In this document: positions 11,401 to 22,571 of the stretch, piece after piece
Layout: each line of letters begins with the position of its first letter
Position numbering within the stretch: the stretch's first letter is position 1
NCBI GenBank assembly: GCA_020284085.1
Contig: JACEVL010000469.1
Span: 272,501 to 336,500, forward strand
Length of the DNA stretch: 64,000 nucleotides
Direction: 5' to 3'
Origin: Aporrectodea caliginosa
Taxonomy: Eukaryota > Annelida > Clitellata > Crassiclitellata > Lumbricidae
Program-made: the position numbers and the translations under genes
The notes under the pieces: generated by a model
What the model was told of the DNA's origin: nothing
Database searches by the model: none
The model's input: only the letters and a program-made list of their open reading frames with translations

Positions 11401-14400
11401 ATGGCGTCGACGAAACGTACATCAGATGAATCCGGTGAAGATGACGAGCAAACGAGCGAAGCCTCAAATCGTAAGTTAATGCGAAGAAGTTTTTATCTAA
11501 CCTCGTCGTAATCGTAATCGTAAACTCCAAACTTCTAAAGCGCCACTGGAAAGCCAAGCGCAGGGCACCAGCTTATTCACGAGCGCTGCGTCTAGTCAGA
11601 AGGGTTGTCCAAAAGAGTAGTCCGAGGGAGGTCAGAGTCCGGTTTCCAGAGGATCAGAGGGGTAAGAGTAGCTGCTAAGGTGGGTGTCGTTTAGGTCGAG
11701 AGTTCGAAGGTACAGGGTCAGTTGAGTCGGGGTAAGAGTTTAATGACAACGTTATCATAACATCGAACATCTGTCGACTAGAATCGCCACCAAATAATTG
11801 TAATCCATTAGAAAGACAGGTTGATATCCGTTCGATTTAGGAAACCAGAAAAGACTGCGAGGTTGTGAAAGTTGAAGAGATGCGTCTTTAGTTTAGACCT
11901 TAATCGAATCAACAATTAACAGATCGATCTGAATTGGGCAGTTTCATAAAAGCTTCGGACCAGTGACCGAAAATGCCCGACAGCCCAGCACTGTTCGGGT
12001 GCGGGGCAAACGAAGATTCACAGCATCCAGTGCAATCTATCTTTATCTATATGTATGAGAGAGATATTTTGGTTAATTAAAATGCAGTACTTTGTGAACT
12101 GTAGGGCAGATTTTAGAATGGATTCTTTGCTCTAAGGGCAGCCAGTGCAATGAATGTAATATGGACCTGATGATTTTATGTTGATATGTATGAGTCCTTG
12201 TTATTGTTTGTTAAGAGAGATTTGAAATATTAGCAATGTAGATTTTCCTCTGAGAAGCGTTACAGTAGTCAGAGCTACTGAAAAATTAAACATTAGCCAG
12301 TGGGTCTAAGAGACAATGAACTGGAGAGACGGATGTCATGGACTGTCAAATGAAAACTGCGTTAAGTCAACGTGTTTATAAGCTATATTGTTATAGTTTT
12401 AATGTTACGCTTTACAGTTCTTTGTTTTTATTGATCCAATCATTTTTACACGCTGCACACTTGATGATGCTAATCAGAACCACGGAGCTTACTTTTACTT
12501 CGTATAAAAATTATGCAACTCAGTAGGCCTAACGTAAGCGTAAGCACGGAGGCGACCAGCTCTATGCACAGTTAGGCTATAGTATTATTGTATCGCCTCA
12601 TAATAACTAAATTATAATATGCAATTATTGAGATTAATGATTATATTTCTGGGAATTTGCATTTATTTCTGTCGTAGCACTATTCCAACAGGAAGACGAT
12701 GCTAAACGTGCGAAACTTTCCCCATTGAGTGACACAACGGTAAGCTACATTGCATTGAACATACAAACCGCAAAGCTTCTTTTGATGACACGTTTTCTAA
12801 TGCTGTCTGTTATTTTCCGTGGAATTTCTTTAGTCAAATCGCTAATTTGTGCACTTAAGGATATATAAATATCTGTAACATTGTGCCTAATGCGTCACAT
12901 CTTCACTGATTTTCAACAGAAAGTAGTTTCACTTTGCAGACATCTTACCAATTTCAGTGCTATTCTAGTGACCCCTTGTCAACAGCGAACTAAGAAGAAA
13001 GTGATGTGATGCTACTTCCTTTACGTCATCGTGTTTTAGTGGAGTTAACCTGCTAGAGTAGGCCTATGTTGATATTTAAAAGGTTCTTGTATTTCGATTG
13101 CTGCAGTGTTTACTCAATGGCTGAATTTTTCCCCACTTCGTTAATAATAGGCTGAAGTTATAGACTGAAGAAAACAAGTTTTATACAGGTGTTGTATCTG
13201 TTACGTTTCATCTGTAGCTGAATCATCTTCCGAACGAGATACTCCACTGTATCCTCGTTAGAGTCATAGCTATGGAAGTGAAGGGTTTGAAGATGTCCAA
13301 ACGTGTGTGGAAAGCAAAAGCTGATCTTGCCATAAGCCGACTTGAAACTGTCTGTTCGCGTTGGAGCAGCGTCGTTTCGACCAACTACTTTCGAAATGAA
13401 CTTCACGGAGCTCTTGACGAGACTGGTTAGTTCATGAAAATTCACAAACTAGCTTTAACTTCATGCTAATGATAAACTAAGAACTGTAACAGGAATTACA
13501 GTCAATTCTTAAAGTAAATCTTACGCTAACACTGAGGCATCATTGGGTTACAAGTATAAGTAACTTCAATTTTCTTAGAATGGGAAATCGGTATCTATGA
13601 CGGTTGGGCAGTCAACTCATAAGCAGCTTTTACTCACGCACGGACGCTGATCTGCGCTTCCTTCACGATTTTGCCACGTGTCATTCGAGACAGCTTATGC
13701 TATTTAAAAACATGCTGACTTCATCTTCTCGGTATTATGCTTAAATGGAAAATGTCAAGGGCACACCAAGCCTTGTCAAAAACCCATGTTCTCAATGATT
13801 TAAAAAATCATTTGTACCGAAACTTTGCTGAGGTAGACTAAGAATCGTCAACCCTGAATTAAAATCCTTTGGTTGGGATCTGCATGTGTGCGAGAGTCCG
13901 CCAGTGTGGAATTTTCCAGTTATCCATAGTGAATTTTACTCTATGTAAGCTATAAAGTGGATCATTGTTATGACCTTTGTAGAAGTCAAACAAAGTTTCT
14001 GCATAAATTAATACATACACTAATATATACATACTTCTATACTTGCATTCATACACACATGCATTCAATTAAGAGCCTGGGTAAATATTTTCAGCTCATG
14101 AGACGATTCGCTTAGAAATTTTGCATGAGTCTCCGATCCAGTCAGCAATCCGCGCTATGACTACAATGAAGGATGAAATATTTATGCTCTGCAAGCCAGG
14201 TGGACAAGGCTGTCTTATTAACGTTTACGACCGCAACAAGATGAAAAAGGTGAAGGATGTCATCCCGCTACCAGGAATAAATCCGGTGTGCATGGCAGCT
14301 TGCAACGTGTCAAACTGCGTGTATGTCGGCCAACGAAACAAAAACTGCCGTCACCTTTCAGTCCTACGCATTTCGAAATATGACCAACAGTTTCACATAT

Positions 14401-14975
14401 CGCCATGGGTAGGCCCAACTGATTACAGCCAGCAAGTTGCTCCTGTATCCGTCACTGCCAATGGTAGCGTAATAATCCTTTCAGAGGAGCAAGAAGAGGA
14501 TTCCTACCTGCTAAGCATATATAGTGCGAGTGGTTCCTTGCAGCATGAAATGCTGTTGTACTTGTCCAAGGATGTTGATGTGTTCAGGTGCGTGTTCGAC
14601 GTAATTCAAAGATCAAATGGAAACTTGGTATTGTCTTCTTCTGACGACCGAACATGTCAGAGAAAATTACTGGAGATCGATACGAGTGGAAACGTTGTGC
14701 GCCAATATCAGTCAGCACTCGGTGGAGATAGTTGTGTGAATTTCGCAGATACTTATGGTAGAATTATGATTACTGATCCCCTCGGAGGAATGGAGCTTTT
14801 AGATGTTGAATTCAATGTCTTGGATTTTGCTGGTCCGCAGAAGTATGAAAAAAAGTTGCGATGTCACTCCTATGTGCACTACAATAGCGAGAGGAATGAG
14901 GTAATGTGCATATCAGTAACTACTGGTTCTTCGAACAACGGTCTCTTGACCATCTTCCGTTTCACAGAAGAATAA
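11401..14975 (+). CDS. F-box-like/beta-propeller protein, copy A (four exons, 406 aa)
   Basis: Exons are 11401-11470, 12678-12739, 13218-13425 and 14095-14975, all with GT/AG borders and matching phases (1, 0, 1). Residues 1-44 are hydrophilic and acidic (MASTKRTSDESGEDDEQ). Exon 3 (45-113) is F-box-like: LPNEILHCIL, a helical insert, then LETVCSRWSSVV. Exon 4 is a repetitive beta-sheet domain with short blades, including FMLCKPGGQG, ISPWVG, GSLQHEMLL and a final LLTIFRFTEE. F-box proteins recruit substrates to SCF ubiquitin ligases, and a propeller is a usual substrate-binding partner, so an SCF receptor is the likely role (inference). The initiator ATG is supported by the paralogues. Copy A is the most diverged of the three. 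AATAAA occurs near 15150. Confidence 0.8.
11507..11760 (+). repeat. Dispersed block shared by the three F-box loci (copy A, inside intron 1)
   Basis: Sequence from about 11507 (AATCGTAAACTCCAAACTTC) through AAGCCAAGCGCAGGGCA and AGCTGCTAAGGTGGG recurs at 30125-31480 (split by a hAT insertion) and 39945-40140. In copies B and C it lies upstream of exon 1; here it lies downstream of exon 1. Confidence 0.6.
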
Positions 14976-15407
14976 GCCACCCCAAAGGATGCTAACAACG
15001 AGGACAATTTGTATTACGTTATTTTGATATTTCTGGTTATAGTCGTTCCATGGCTACTATTATCTGCAGTTTTAAATAACTGAACTGTGTTTAAAGACCT
15101 ATTAGACATGCGTTGAAAAATCGTTTACATAATTTGCATAACTTTATAAAATAAATCGTTCTTCTTTCATTTGTGCATTTTATCTTAAGAAATATCTTAC
15201 CTCCGTTGACATTTTATTAAAAATATGTTCCCCAGATATACAATAAAGCCTCTCATTCAAGTCTTTGGTTGCATATATAATTTTTTGTTTATTTGTTTGA
15301 AACTAGCTGAACCGACCTAAAAATTAGAAAGGGTACGTTCGGTAAATATTTCATATAACTTCAGTGTTTCGCGGGTTTATAGTAGGACAACCAAATATAT
15401 ATGTAGG

Positions 15408-15556
15408 CAGTGGCGACGCCAGAGGGGTAGCCCCCTAACTGCTGCTCAGCCCTTCCAAAAAAGTTGGAAATCACTGCAAATCACAGGTAGGAGGGGACAA
15501 AAGGGAAGAACTTGGAGCTTTAGCCCCCCAAACCTGAAATCCTGGCGCCTCCACCG
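15408..15556. mobile_element. 149-bp hAT MITE
   Basis: The ends are CAGTGGCGACGCCAG (15408) and the complement of CGGTGGAGGCGCCAG (to 15556). The right part reads, inverted, GGATTTCAGGTTTGGGGGGC, close to the left end of the 1.7-kb hAT element at 1971. The left part resembles that element's right end. It is thus an internally deleted derivative of the same family. A clean 8-bp target duplication is not visible. Confidence 0.7.
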
Positions 15557-15583
15557 TTGATAATGTAGGCCTCTCTCTGTCGA

Positions 15584-15672
15584 TCTGTCTGTCTCTGTCT
15601 GTCTGTCTCTGTCTGTCTGTCTGTCTGTCTCTGTCTGTCTGTATGTCTGTCTGTTTCTCTCTGTATATATAT
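15584..15672. repeat. (CTGT)n microsatellite
   Basis: Interrupted GTCT/CTGT tetranucleotide tract ending in TATATATAT. Confidence 0.9.
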
Positions 15673-16984
15673 ATTCTCTGAAATATGGTTTAGATAAACA
15701 AACTACGTCCTATTGCAAGTCTGCATACTTTCAAAGTTCGTTGAGGATTACGAGTTCATCTGAAAGAAACCGTGCTAAGATAAGTAGAACCCAGCCTGCA
15801 GCGGATTCCCATTGATAGTTGATTTGTTCGAAATCCAGGAAATCGCTTCGGATAATTATCTCGAACATGTGTCAGTGTAACGGCTTTGCATGCATGTGCA
15901 ACATAGATGCATAACTTGATGATTATGGCAGAGCATAATTACATAGCGGTTCAAGAAAAACACTGCGACAAAAAAGTTGTCACTACTAAGTAGGGCACAT
16001 CTAATAAGGGATATCGAAGTAGGAAGACCTAATAATTAGCTTATAGGCGATCATTCCAATCTCTTTATCATCAGCAGGATTAAGACAAATATCAGAATGG
16101 TATTGTTCATGAGTATTGTCAGCTTATGTCAGCGTATTTTCCGAATTCGCTGTATTGGACGATAAGTAGAAAAGTTGCATTAGCATGAACAGAACACGCC
16201 TGCTAGCTTGACCTATGCTATAGTTTCTATGTGTGTGATAGTTTTCTGATGACCGTGGTGCAACGTCGTCAAGAAGATGGGGTTGTAATTCCCGCCGTTG
16301 CAGAAATGTATCTTAAAAATTCAGTTCCTTTTCCCGCCCGCAGGCAATTGAGCTACAGAGAGTACATTGTTTACAAACCCGTCAGTGAGAAGAGTAAGCA
16401 TTGAGGGAATTGTCTTGGCACCCATGCATGCAGAGAATGCAGTAGAACTATAGGCTACTGTAATTACAATTTCATGGAATACAATTTCTCGGAATCCAAT
16501 TTAATGGAATCTGCATTTGTAGACCGCAATTCCATTTTCAGGTCTTCGTATATCGTGTGAATGAAATGTGGAACTTATTTGATACTAGGGAAGCTTACTC
16601 ATTTCACGGACTAATCAGTGCTATCTATAGCTTTCTGTGAACTTCTGTGAACTGAGGGGTTTATGTGAATGGTAGTACTGCGGAACGAAGAGCAGAAGAT
16701 CAGCATCGATACGTGATCGATTCCACTACCCTCCCAAATGTCGACTCAGCCTTTCATTCGCCAGGTGGTGTTGGTAAGAGAAGTAATTTAGCAGAGAACG
16801 AAAGACCTCAAGTGCCAGGACAAAAGATCAGTGACGTAACACACAGACAGAAAGACAAAAGAAAATATCGCGAGCGCCAAAGGGACTTACCACAAAATTT
16901 AGTGATATTTGTACAAGATAAAACTAGCGACCGCTTACAATTTCTACCGTGGAAATACATGAACGAATATTTATTTCTTGTTCA
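15673..16984. other. Unassigned intergenic stretch
   Basis: An open frame at 16665-16991 (108 residues, rich in R, K and D) has no recognisable domain, codon bias or splice context. I do not call it a gene. Confidence 0.3.
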
Positions 16985-17170
16985 AAGTTGACTATTACCA
17001 TCATTTATATTACTATCATTACTGCTACTACAACTACTACCATTGCTTCTACTACAACTATATTACTGCTACTACTATTACAACAAATACTAGGCTACTG
17101 CTGCTGCTAATACTACTACAACAGTACTACATGTACCACTTCTACTACTAGGCCTACTAATACTAAAACA
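16985..17170. repeat. Degenerate (TAC)n trinucleotide tract
   Basis: Runs of TACTAC and CTACTA with TGCTGC variants over about 180 bp. Confidence 0.75.
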
Positions 17171-18464
17171 AAACAATAATTTGTAGGTGAACAGTCATGC
17201 GTCATGGTAAACGCTGGAATTCTCTGCCATAACTAAAGTAAGTCGTGTAGAAACCGCTTAGCCTCTCCTCTGCTCATATTTCAATGAATTGATCCGATGA
17301 GATCCTTTCATTAGATGTCACGCCATTTAAGGTCTCATGTAAGGACCGTGCAAGAGGAGTCTTGTACGTCGTCTGTGCTTACGGATGCATCAATGTAAGC
17401 AAACTAAGCATAATACATCAGAACCAAATTAGCCAATGCTATATTATTCCCACAAAATAGACGACACGTATCAGACATGTAGCATTATCTGCACACATGA
17501 ATGTCGTCGTCGCCGCGGTGTACCCGCGCCCCAAATCAGTGATTGTGCGTACGCAGTGTGCAAAAAAGCGGCCCAGAAACTGCGTCATGTTAGCCTCTCC
17601 TGCGTCATAGTGGGACTGGTGTCCAAACTGTGCAGTTCGAGTCTATGATCATTATCGATATCCGTACAAACCAGGAAGGGGCGAAGCAGTACATGGTCAT
17701 CCGCCAATTTAAACAGAATTTCCAAAACTGATTGCTGTCGAAGCTTTTGTATCAACAAAGGCCTATGACACTGGGTCAGTGGATAAAACAAAGCTTTATA
17801 GTTATATAATTAGCACATAATATTTCAGTATAGTTCAAGCATAAACGAAAAACCTTTCCAATTACTGTAAACCGTCATTCTGGCATGCTATGACATTCTC
17901 TCAAAAGTAACCATCACAACAACAAACAGTAAAAAATTAAATCAATGCAGCAATAAGCAGTCATCATCAGAAATTATGAACCAAAATTTAATACAATAAA
18001 ATAACAAAAATGAATATAATTATTGAAATTAATCAATGTTATGCTATGAAAAAACTTCGAGGTGTTTCCTTCAAAACTCGGCACTTTTTAATTTCTTATA
18101 AATGAAAATAAACAGTAATTTTAACTTTTCAACGAGTTTCTCGTCGTGACAAAAAAACCCAGAATAAGTAGATAAAAAATTTATTCGGTGGAATATTTCC
18201 ATGGTTGGAACAGAGTTCTCTCAGTTCTTACTTCATTTCAAACAAAACCACTGAATATCCCACATCCCCAAGGTCACATCATAAACGGTTATCATTCTCA
18301 ACTGATATCACGGTTGAAAAAGATGCTGTAGCCAGTCACAAACCTTCTTGAAAAGGCCGTAAACATAGCGATGATGAGCATTGTATGCATAAATCACACG
18401 AGGTAATGCTGGCGCCATTTAATTAGGCACATCTGATAATAGGGTCGCTAAATGCCTATGTGAA
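17171..18464. other. 3' flank of the minus-strand zinc-finger gene
   Basis: No coding signal seen. Much of 17820-18460 is probably the 3' UTR and flank of the gene at 18465-19451. Confidence 0.35.
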
Positions 18465-19451
18465 TCAGATAATGTGTGCCCTAGCATGCCACCTTAGGTG
18501 CCTGTTAAGTGAGTCTTTCCTTCCTAAAGCTTTGCTACATAAATGGCATATGTATGGCTTTTCTCCTGTGTGCGCTTTCATGTGTTTTATTAGACTGTTA
18601 GACTGCGTGAATAATTTCATACATAGTTGGCACATGTATGGTTTATCTCCAGTATGGGTTCTCATGTGTTTCATCACAACACTACCTTCAGCAAATGATT
18701 TCAGACATAGCTCGCATTTGTAAGGTTTTTCTCCAGTATGGGTTCTCATGTGTTTCTTCACAGTACTACTTTCAGCAAATGATCTTCGACATATCTGGCA
18801 ATTGTTTGTTTTTTCTCCAGTATGGGTTCTCATGTGACAATTATGAGTCTTAATTATTGCAAATGATTTCGGACAGAGCTGGCATTTGTATGGTTTTTCT
18901 CCAGTATGGGTTCTTAGATGACAATTCACCTGCTGACTTAGGGCAAACGTTTTCTGACATTGCTGGCATTTGTAAGGTTTTTCTCCAGTATGGGTTCGCA
19001 TGTGATTCTTCAGAGTACTGACATCAGCAAATGACTTCGGACATGATTCGCAATTATATGGTTTTTCTCCAGTATGGGTTCTCAGATGACGATTGAGAAT
19101 ACAACTATTGGCAAATGATTGATGACAAAAGTGGCATTTGTATGGTTTTTCGCCAGTATGGGTTCTCATATGATGATTCAGCTGACTACTTTGGACAAAC
19201 GTTTTCTGACATAGCTGACATTTGTAAGGTTTTTCTCCAGTGTGGGTTCTTATGTGAAGATTCAAAGGACTATCTGTGGTAAATGATTTCTGACATAAAT
19301 GACAATTGTATGGTTTATCTCCATTATGGGTTCTCATGTGATTCTTCAGAGTACCTCCTTCGACATATGAATTCTGACACAGCTGGTCCATGTAGCGTTT
19401 TTCTCCTCTGTTACTGCTTTTCATGTGGTCTTTGTAAGAACAGTCCCCCAT
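18465..19451 (-). CDS. C2H2 zinc-finger protein with ten intact fingers
   Basis: Minus-strand frame of 328 codons beginning MGDCSYKDHMKSSNRGEK and ending RWHARAHII. It contains ten intact C2H2 fingers with TGEKPY linkers. Before them are two degenerate fingers: the second has lost its first cysteine (YMDQLCQNSYV), and the first keeps only the HM...RGEK end. It would be a nuclear DNA-binding protein. Finger remnants continue upstream to about 19700 but are interrupted by stops, so the present ORF may be the surviving 3' part of a longer array. No effector domain is visible. It could be an active shortened gene or a young pseudogene. Confidence 0.75.
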   Translation of the reverse strand: MGDCSYKDHMKSSNRGEKRYMDQLCQNSYVEGGTLKNHMRTHNGDKPYNCHLCQKSFTTDSPLNLHIRTHTGEKPYKCQLCQKTFVQSSQLNHHMRTHTGEKPYKCHFCHQSFANSCILNRHLRTHTGEKPYNCESCPKSFADVSTLKNHMRTHTGEKPYKCQQCQKTFALSQQVNCHLRTHTGEKPYKCQLCPKSFAIIKTHNCHMRTHTGEKTNNCQICRRSFAESSTVKKHMRTHTGEKPYKCELCLKSFAEGSVVMKHMRTHTGDKPYMCQLCMKLFTQSNSLIKHMKAHTGEKPYICHLCSKALGRKDSLNRHLRWHARAHII

Positions 19452-19720
19452 AAATGATTTCTGACTTAAAATACAGGTTTAGGGATTTTCTCTTGTATGA
19501 GTTTTCATGTGCCACTTTATACTCTGCAAATGACTTCAGGCATAACTGACTTTATGGGTTTTCATGTTTCTCGTCACGTTAGAACTACGTGTAGATTAGT
19601 TCTGGCAAAAACTGCATTTGTATGCTATTCTCTAGTAGACCTATGGGGTCGATTGTCTGCCTTTGCAATCCAATCCTCTGCAAATGACTTCAGAGTTGTC
19701 ATGAAAGCAATAATTAATTA
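19452..19720 (-). pseudogene. Decayed N-terminal zinc fingers of the preceding gene
   Basis: Upstream of the open frame the minus strand still shows finger pieces: YKCSFCQN, a stop, then STRSSNVTRNMKTH (about 19560-19625), IKWHMKTHTRENP followed by a stop (about 19490-19520), and CILSQKSFMGD. Stops and lost cysteines show decay. Confidence 0.6.
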
Positions 19721-19854
19721 TTTATTTCCGATGACGGGACTTATACCGTAACGGGTCTCTAAAAGAACAAAATATATGCCATGTAACATTTGAGGCGAAA
19801 GTGTATTTAAGCGTAATTAATTACTGGTCACTTCAGTGTGTTTCAGCGGTGGTC

Positions 19855-20323
19855 GAATACAAGTTGGATTGACGAAAATAAATCTTGCTAAATAGAAGTT
19901 GGATTGGTGAAACATAATTCTTAGTTAAAATTTAATAGACGTTGTATTAATGACAAATAATTCCTGCTTAAATAGAAGCTGGATTGATGCAACGATTTCT
20001 TGCCTAAATCGAAGCATGAGCGATGAATGGATTCTCGCCAAAGTAGAAGTTGGATTGATGAAAAATAATAATGCTACAACGGGCGAATAATTAAATACGC
20101 TAAAAAAACTTGTGGTTATCCCGTAGTTTAGGTTGGTAAATTATTTGAATATCATCAATGCCGTACTTCACTTTGGTGACTAAGCACTCTACCTATGCCC
20201 ATTATAACAATCATCAATCCCACTACCATTTCTAGAAACAATTTTTTCATCAATCCAGCTTCCATTTTAATTTGACAATGTAAAATAATTTACCAACCCA
20301 AACTACGAGTCTACCAAACTTTT
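19855..20323. mobile_element. Tandem units and foldback MITE, second locus
   Basis: 19855-20075 holds four degenerate units with AGAAGCTGGATTGATG-type cores. At 20102-20145 and 20283-20323 lie inverted arms of about 40 bp; the inner 24 bp (GTAGTTTAGGTTGGTAAATT plus four bases) match at 23 of 24. Read in reverse, 20215-20280 is nearly identical to about 9545-9605, so this is the same family as the 9.5-kb element in opposite orientation. Confidence 0.6.
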
Positions 20324-20774
20324 ACCACATTTGAATTGAATTCATACATATGCACGCGATGCTTAGCTAATCGAATCACATTAACTTTCACTGTACTTGT
20401 TTCTAGTAAAATATATTCTCCATGTATTCCAGGGGCTGACAGTTTTATTTTAAACAGAGAAGGAATGTTGGCCTTGCTCTGCCCGACGAATAGCAAACGG
20501 TACAATATTTAGTTCGTTCGTAAGTTCGGAAAATCTCTGCTCAATTAAGTGTACATTTTAACGAAAATTAACTGATAGATCTGTAGCATAATTATGGTTA
20601 ATTTCTCGAACGGTAACTTACATGACTGTAATTTGTCAACGGTAGATTCCTAAGAATAGGTATAGGGGAAGAATGACCAGTCAGCCTAGCGCCTGTTAAT
20701 CATGCGACCGGGAATTCTGGGATATGCTGGTGGACAACAACACTGTAGCGCACGCTTGCAAAAAGATGATAAAC

Positions 20775-20890
20775 TTAGAACGTGTAATTATTGCAAGAAG
20801 TAAAATTTATCCTGTTGAATAATGATAAATTAGTTAAATAACAATTACCTAAATAACAATTAGTTGAATAACAATGCCAAAATTAAAATT
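20775..20890. repeat. Short repeat also present at 21820 and 22262
   Basis: The segment containing AGTAAAATTTATCCTG and GATAAATTA at about 20800 recurs at about 21835-21868. The GTTAAATAACAATGCCA-type segment recurs at 22272. The repeats bracket inserted SINE and LINE ends. Confidence 0.5.
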
Positions 20891-21547
20891 TTAAAGTAAT
20901 TAAGTAAGTTTGTATGCTCTTTATTGTGCCAGCTGGAAACCGCATTCCGGTGTACATATATCCTATATTATAGTAAACAATCGACGGTCAGCTATGAATA
21001 TAGCATTACGCCTATAACTATAAAGTTTTTTCCATGTTATGATCAGCTAACAAGTTAGATACTAATGGAGAACATGGTCCGGGTTTCCCAGAACCGCCGA
21101 AAACAGGCAGGTGTCGGCTTTTAGGCATAGGGCATAGGCCTAGTTGTTCAAAGGTTGGGCTGTCACCGGTAGGCCTATCGCTGACGGATCAGTCTGTTCG
21201 TTACAGACTGGAGCATTCCCTTCTCCTGGCTGGAAAGTCCCACCATCCTGGAATAGTATACAGCAGACGGGCCACCGTGTTCGCCTCACCACACTGTGTA
21301 GCCCAGGGGCAGATAGCCTAGACCATGGCAGTATGCTCAGGGCATACATAGATTATCTAGCCCTGCAGCATATTTGGGATGTGCATCTCAAAACTTAGAG
21401 TTTGAGAGAGCATACCCCTTAGTACCTTCATGGTGTGTACTCTGGTCACTCCCAGGGTGGCAGCTGAGGCTGACACCCTCTTCTCCCAATCCCTCAAGAT
21501 TACAATCATCTCTTGCGTCTTTTTATGGTTTAGTTTTAGGTTGCATG

Positions 21548-21700
21548 CTTTTCATTCATTCATTCATTCATTCATTCATTCAGAGCATTTATATAGCACC
21601 CCTTCCAGAAGCTACTCAGGAGCCCGGGCGCCCAGCCATGACTAAAGAAGACTTGTGGGTCTCATAGATGGCCATTTGTCACATGTTCCAGCTCGGTTGA
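21548..21700 (-). repeat. SINE/LINE 3' end with (TGAA)n tail, reverse orientation
   Basis: (TTCA)n at 21551-21581 is followed by GAGCATTTATATAGCACCCC. This is the complement of the 3' end GGGGCGCTATATAAATGC plus tail shared with 24165, 35060, 49380 and 55620. The ending resembles that of L2-clade LINEs and the SINEs they mobilise. Confidence 0.6.
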
Positions 21701-21884
21701 AACAGTGGCACCATTAAAAGAGATTAGAAGATCATATGGGATTATGGGAATATATTGTCTCATGATTATGTGGGATGCTGCCGAGAGTGGTTGAACTCAA
21801 TTGAAGTGGTGTAATTAGAATGTGTAATTGAAAGGAGTAAAATTTATCCTGCTGATATTGATAAATTATCAATGAATCAAATCA

Positions 21885-22270
21885 AATAATCAAAATATAC
21901 TTTATTTTTCACCAAGCGTTAAACAAGAACACAATTTACATATTATCTACAAACGGTGACAAAAGGGAACCCAAAGGGACGAACCATTCCACTAACAGGG
22001 TCGCCTAATTACACAACTACTGTAATATCAGACCAGTTGTCGAGTGGCATTTAACAACACAAACCATAATTAATACTTAATAACAAACTTTTGTACAGTA
22101 AGCTAGAGAGTGAATTTAAAAGTACAAACGCATTGCTTGATCTCTGTCAGAACCTTTTTTCAGAATTTTATTATGAAAGAGAACCAGAGGATAAGAACGT
22201 CCTATGAGTTTAAGTTTTAAGGCAAAAGAAGACCTTTAATCTGCTTTTACATGGATTCAAGTTTGGCATT
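21885..22270 (-). mobile_element. LINE 3' end, reverse orientation
   Basis: Read on the minus strand, the segment ends in AATAAAGTATATTTTGATTA followed by TTTGATT repeats, preceded by a non-coding stretch. This is typical of a LINE 3' UTR and tail. No coding region remains. Confidence 0.5.
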
Positions 22271-22571
22271 AGTTAAATAACAATGCCACGACTAAAATTT
22301 AAATACAATACAAATGAAAATTTATAACGCGCTTTAACAAGGCAGGTCTTGAACGAGAGCGCGATTCACTACAACGACGAAAGAATGTGTGAGTCCTGTT
22401 TAGGCTGCAGTCTAGCAGAACACCAAGGTCGCCAATTACGGTACATCGGTTGGTAGAATAGCGCAGTTTGACACGAGACTAAGAGTGTTTGTTTATCATC
22501 GTCCAGTCGGCTTCGACGGTCAACTAGATGAGTTCGATTTTGGTGGCATATAATGTAGTCTGGTAACAACA

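Noticed and set aside
16665..16991. 108-residue open frame rich in charged residues
   Set aside because: No domain, no splice context and no homologue inside the window. Length is compatible with chance.
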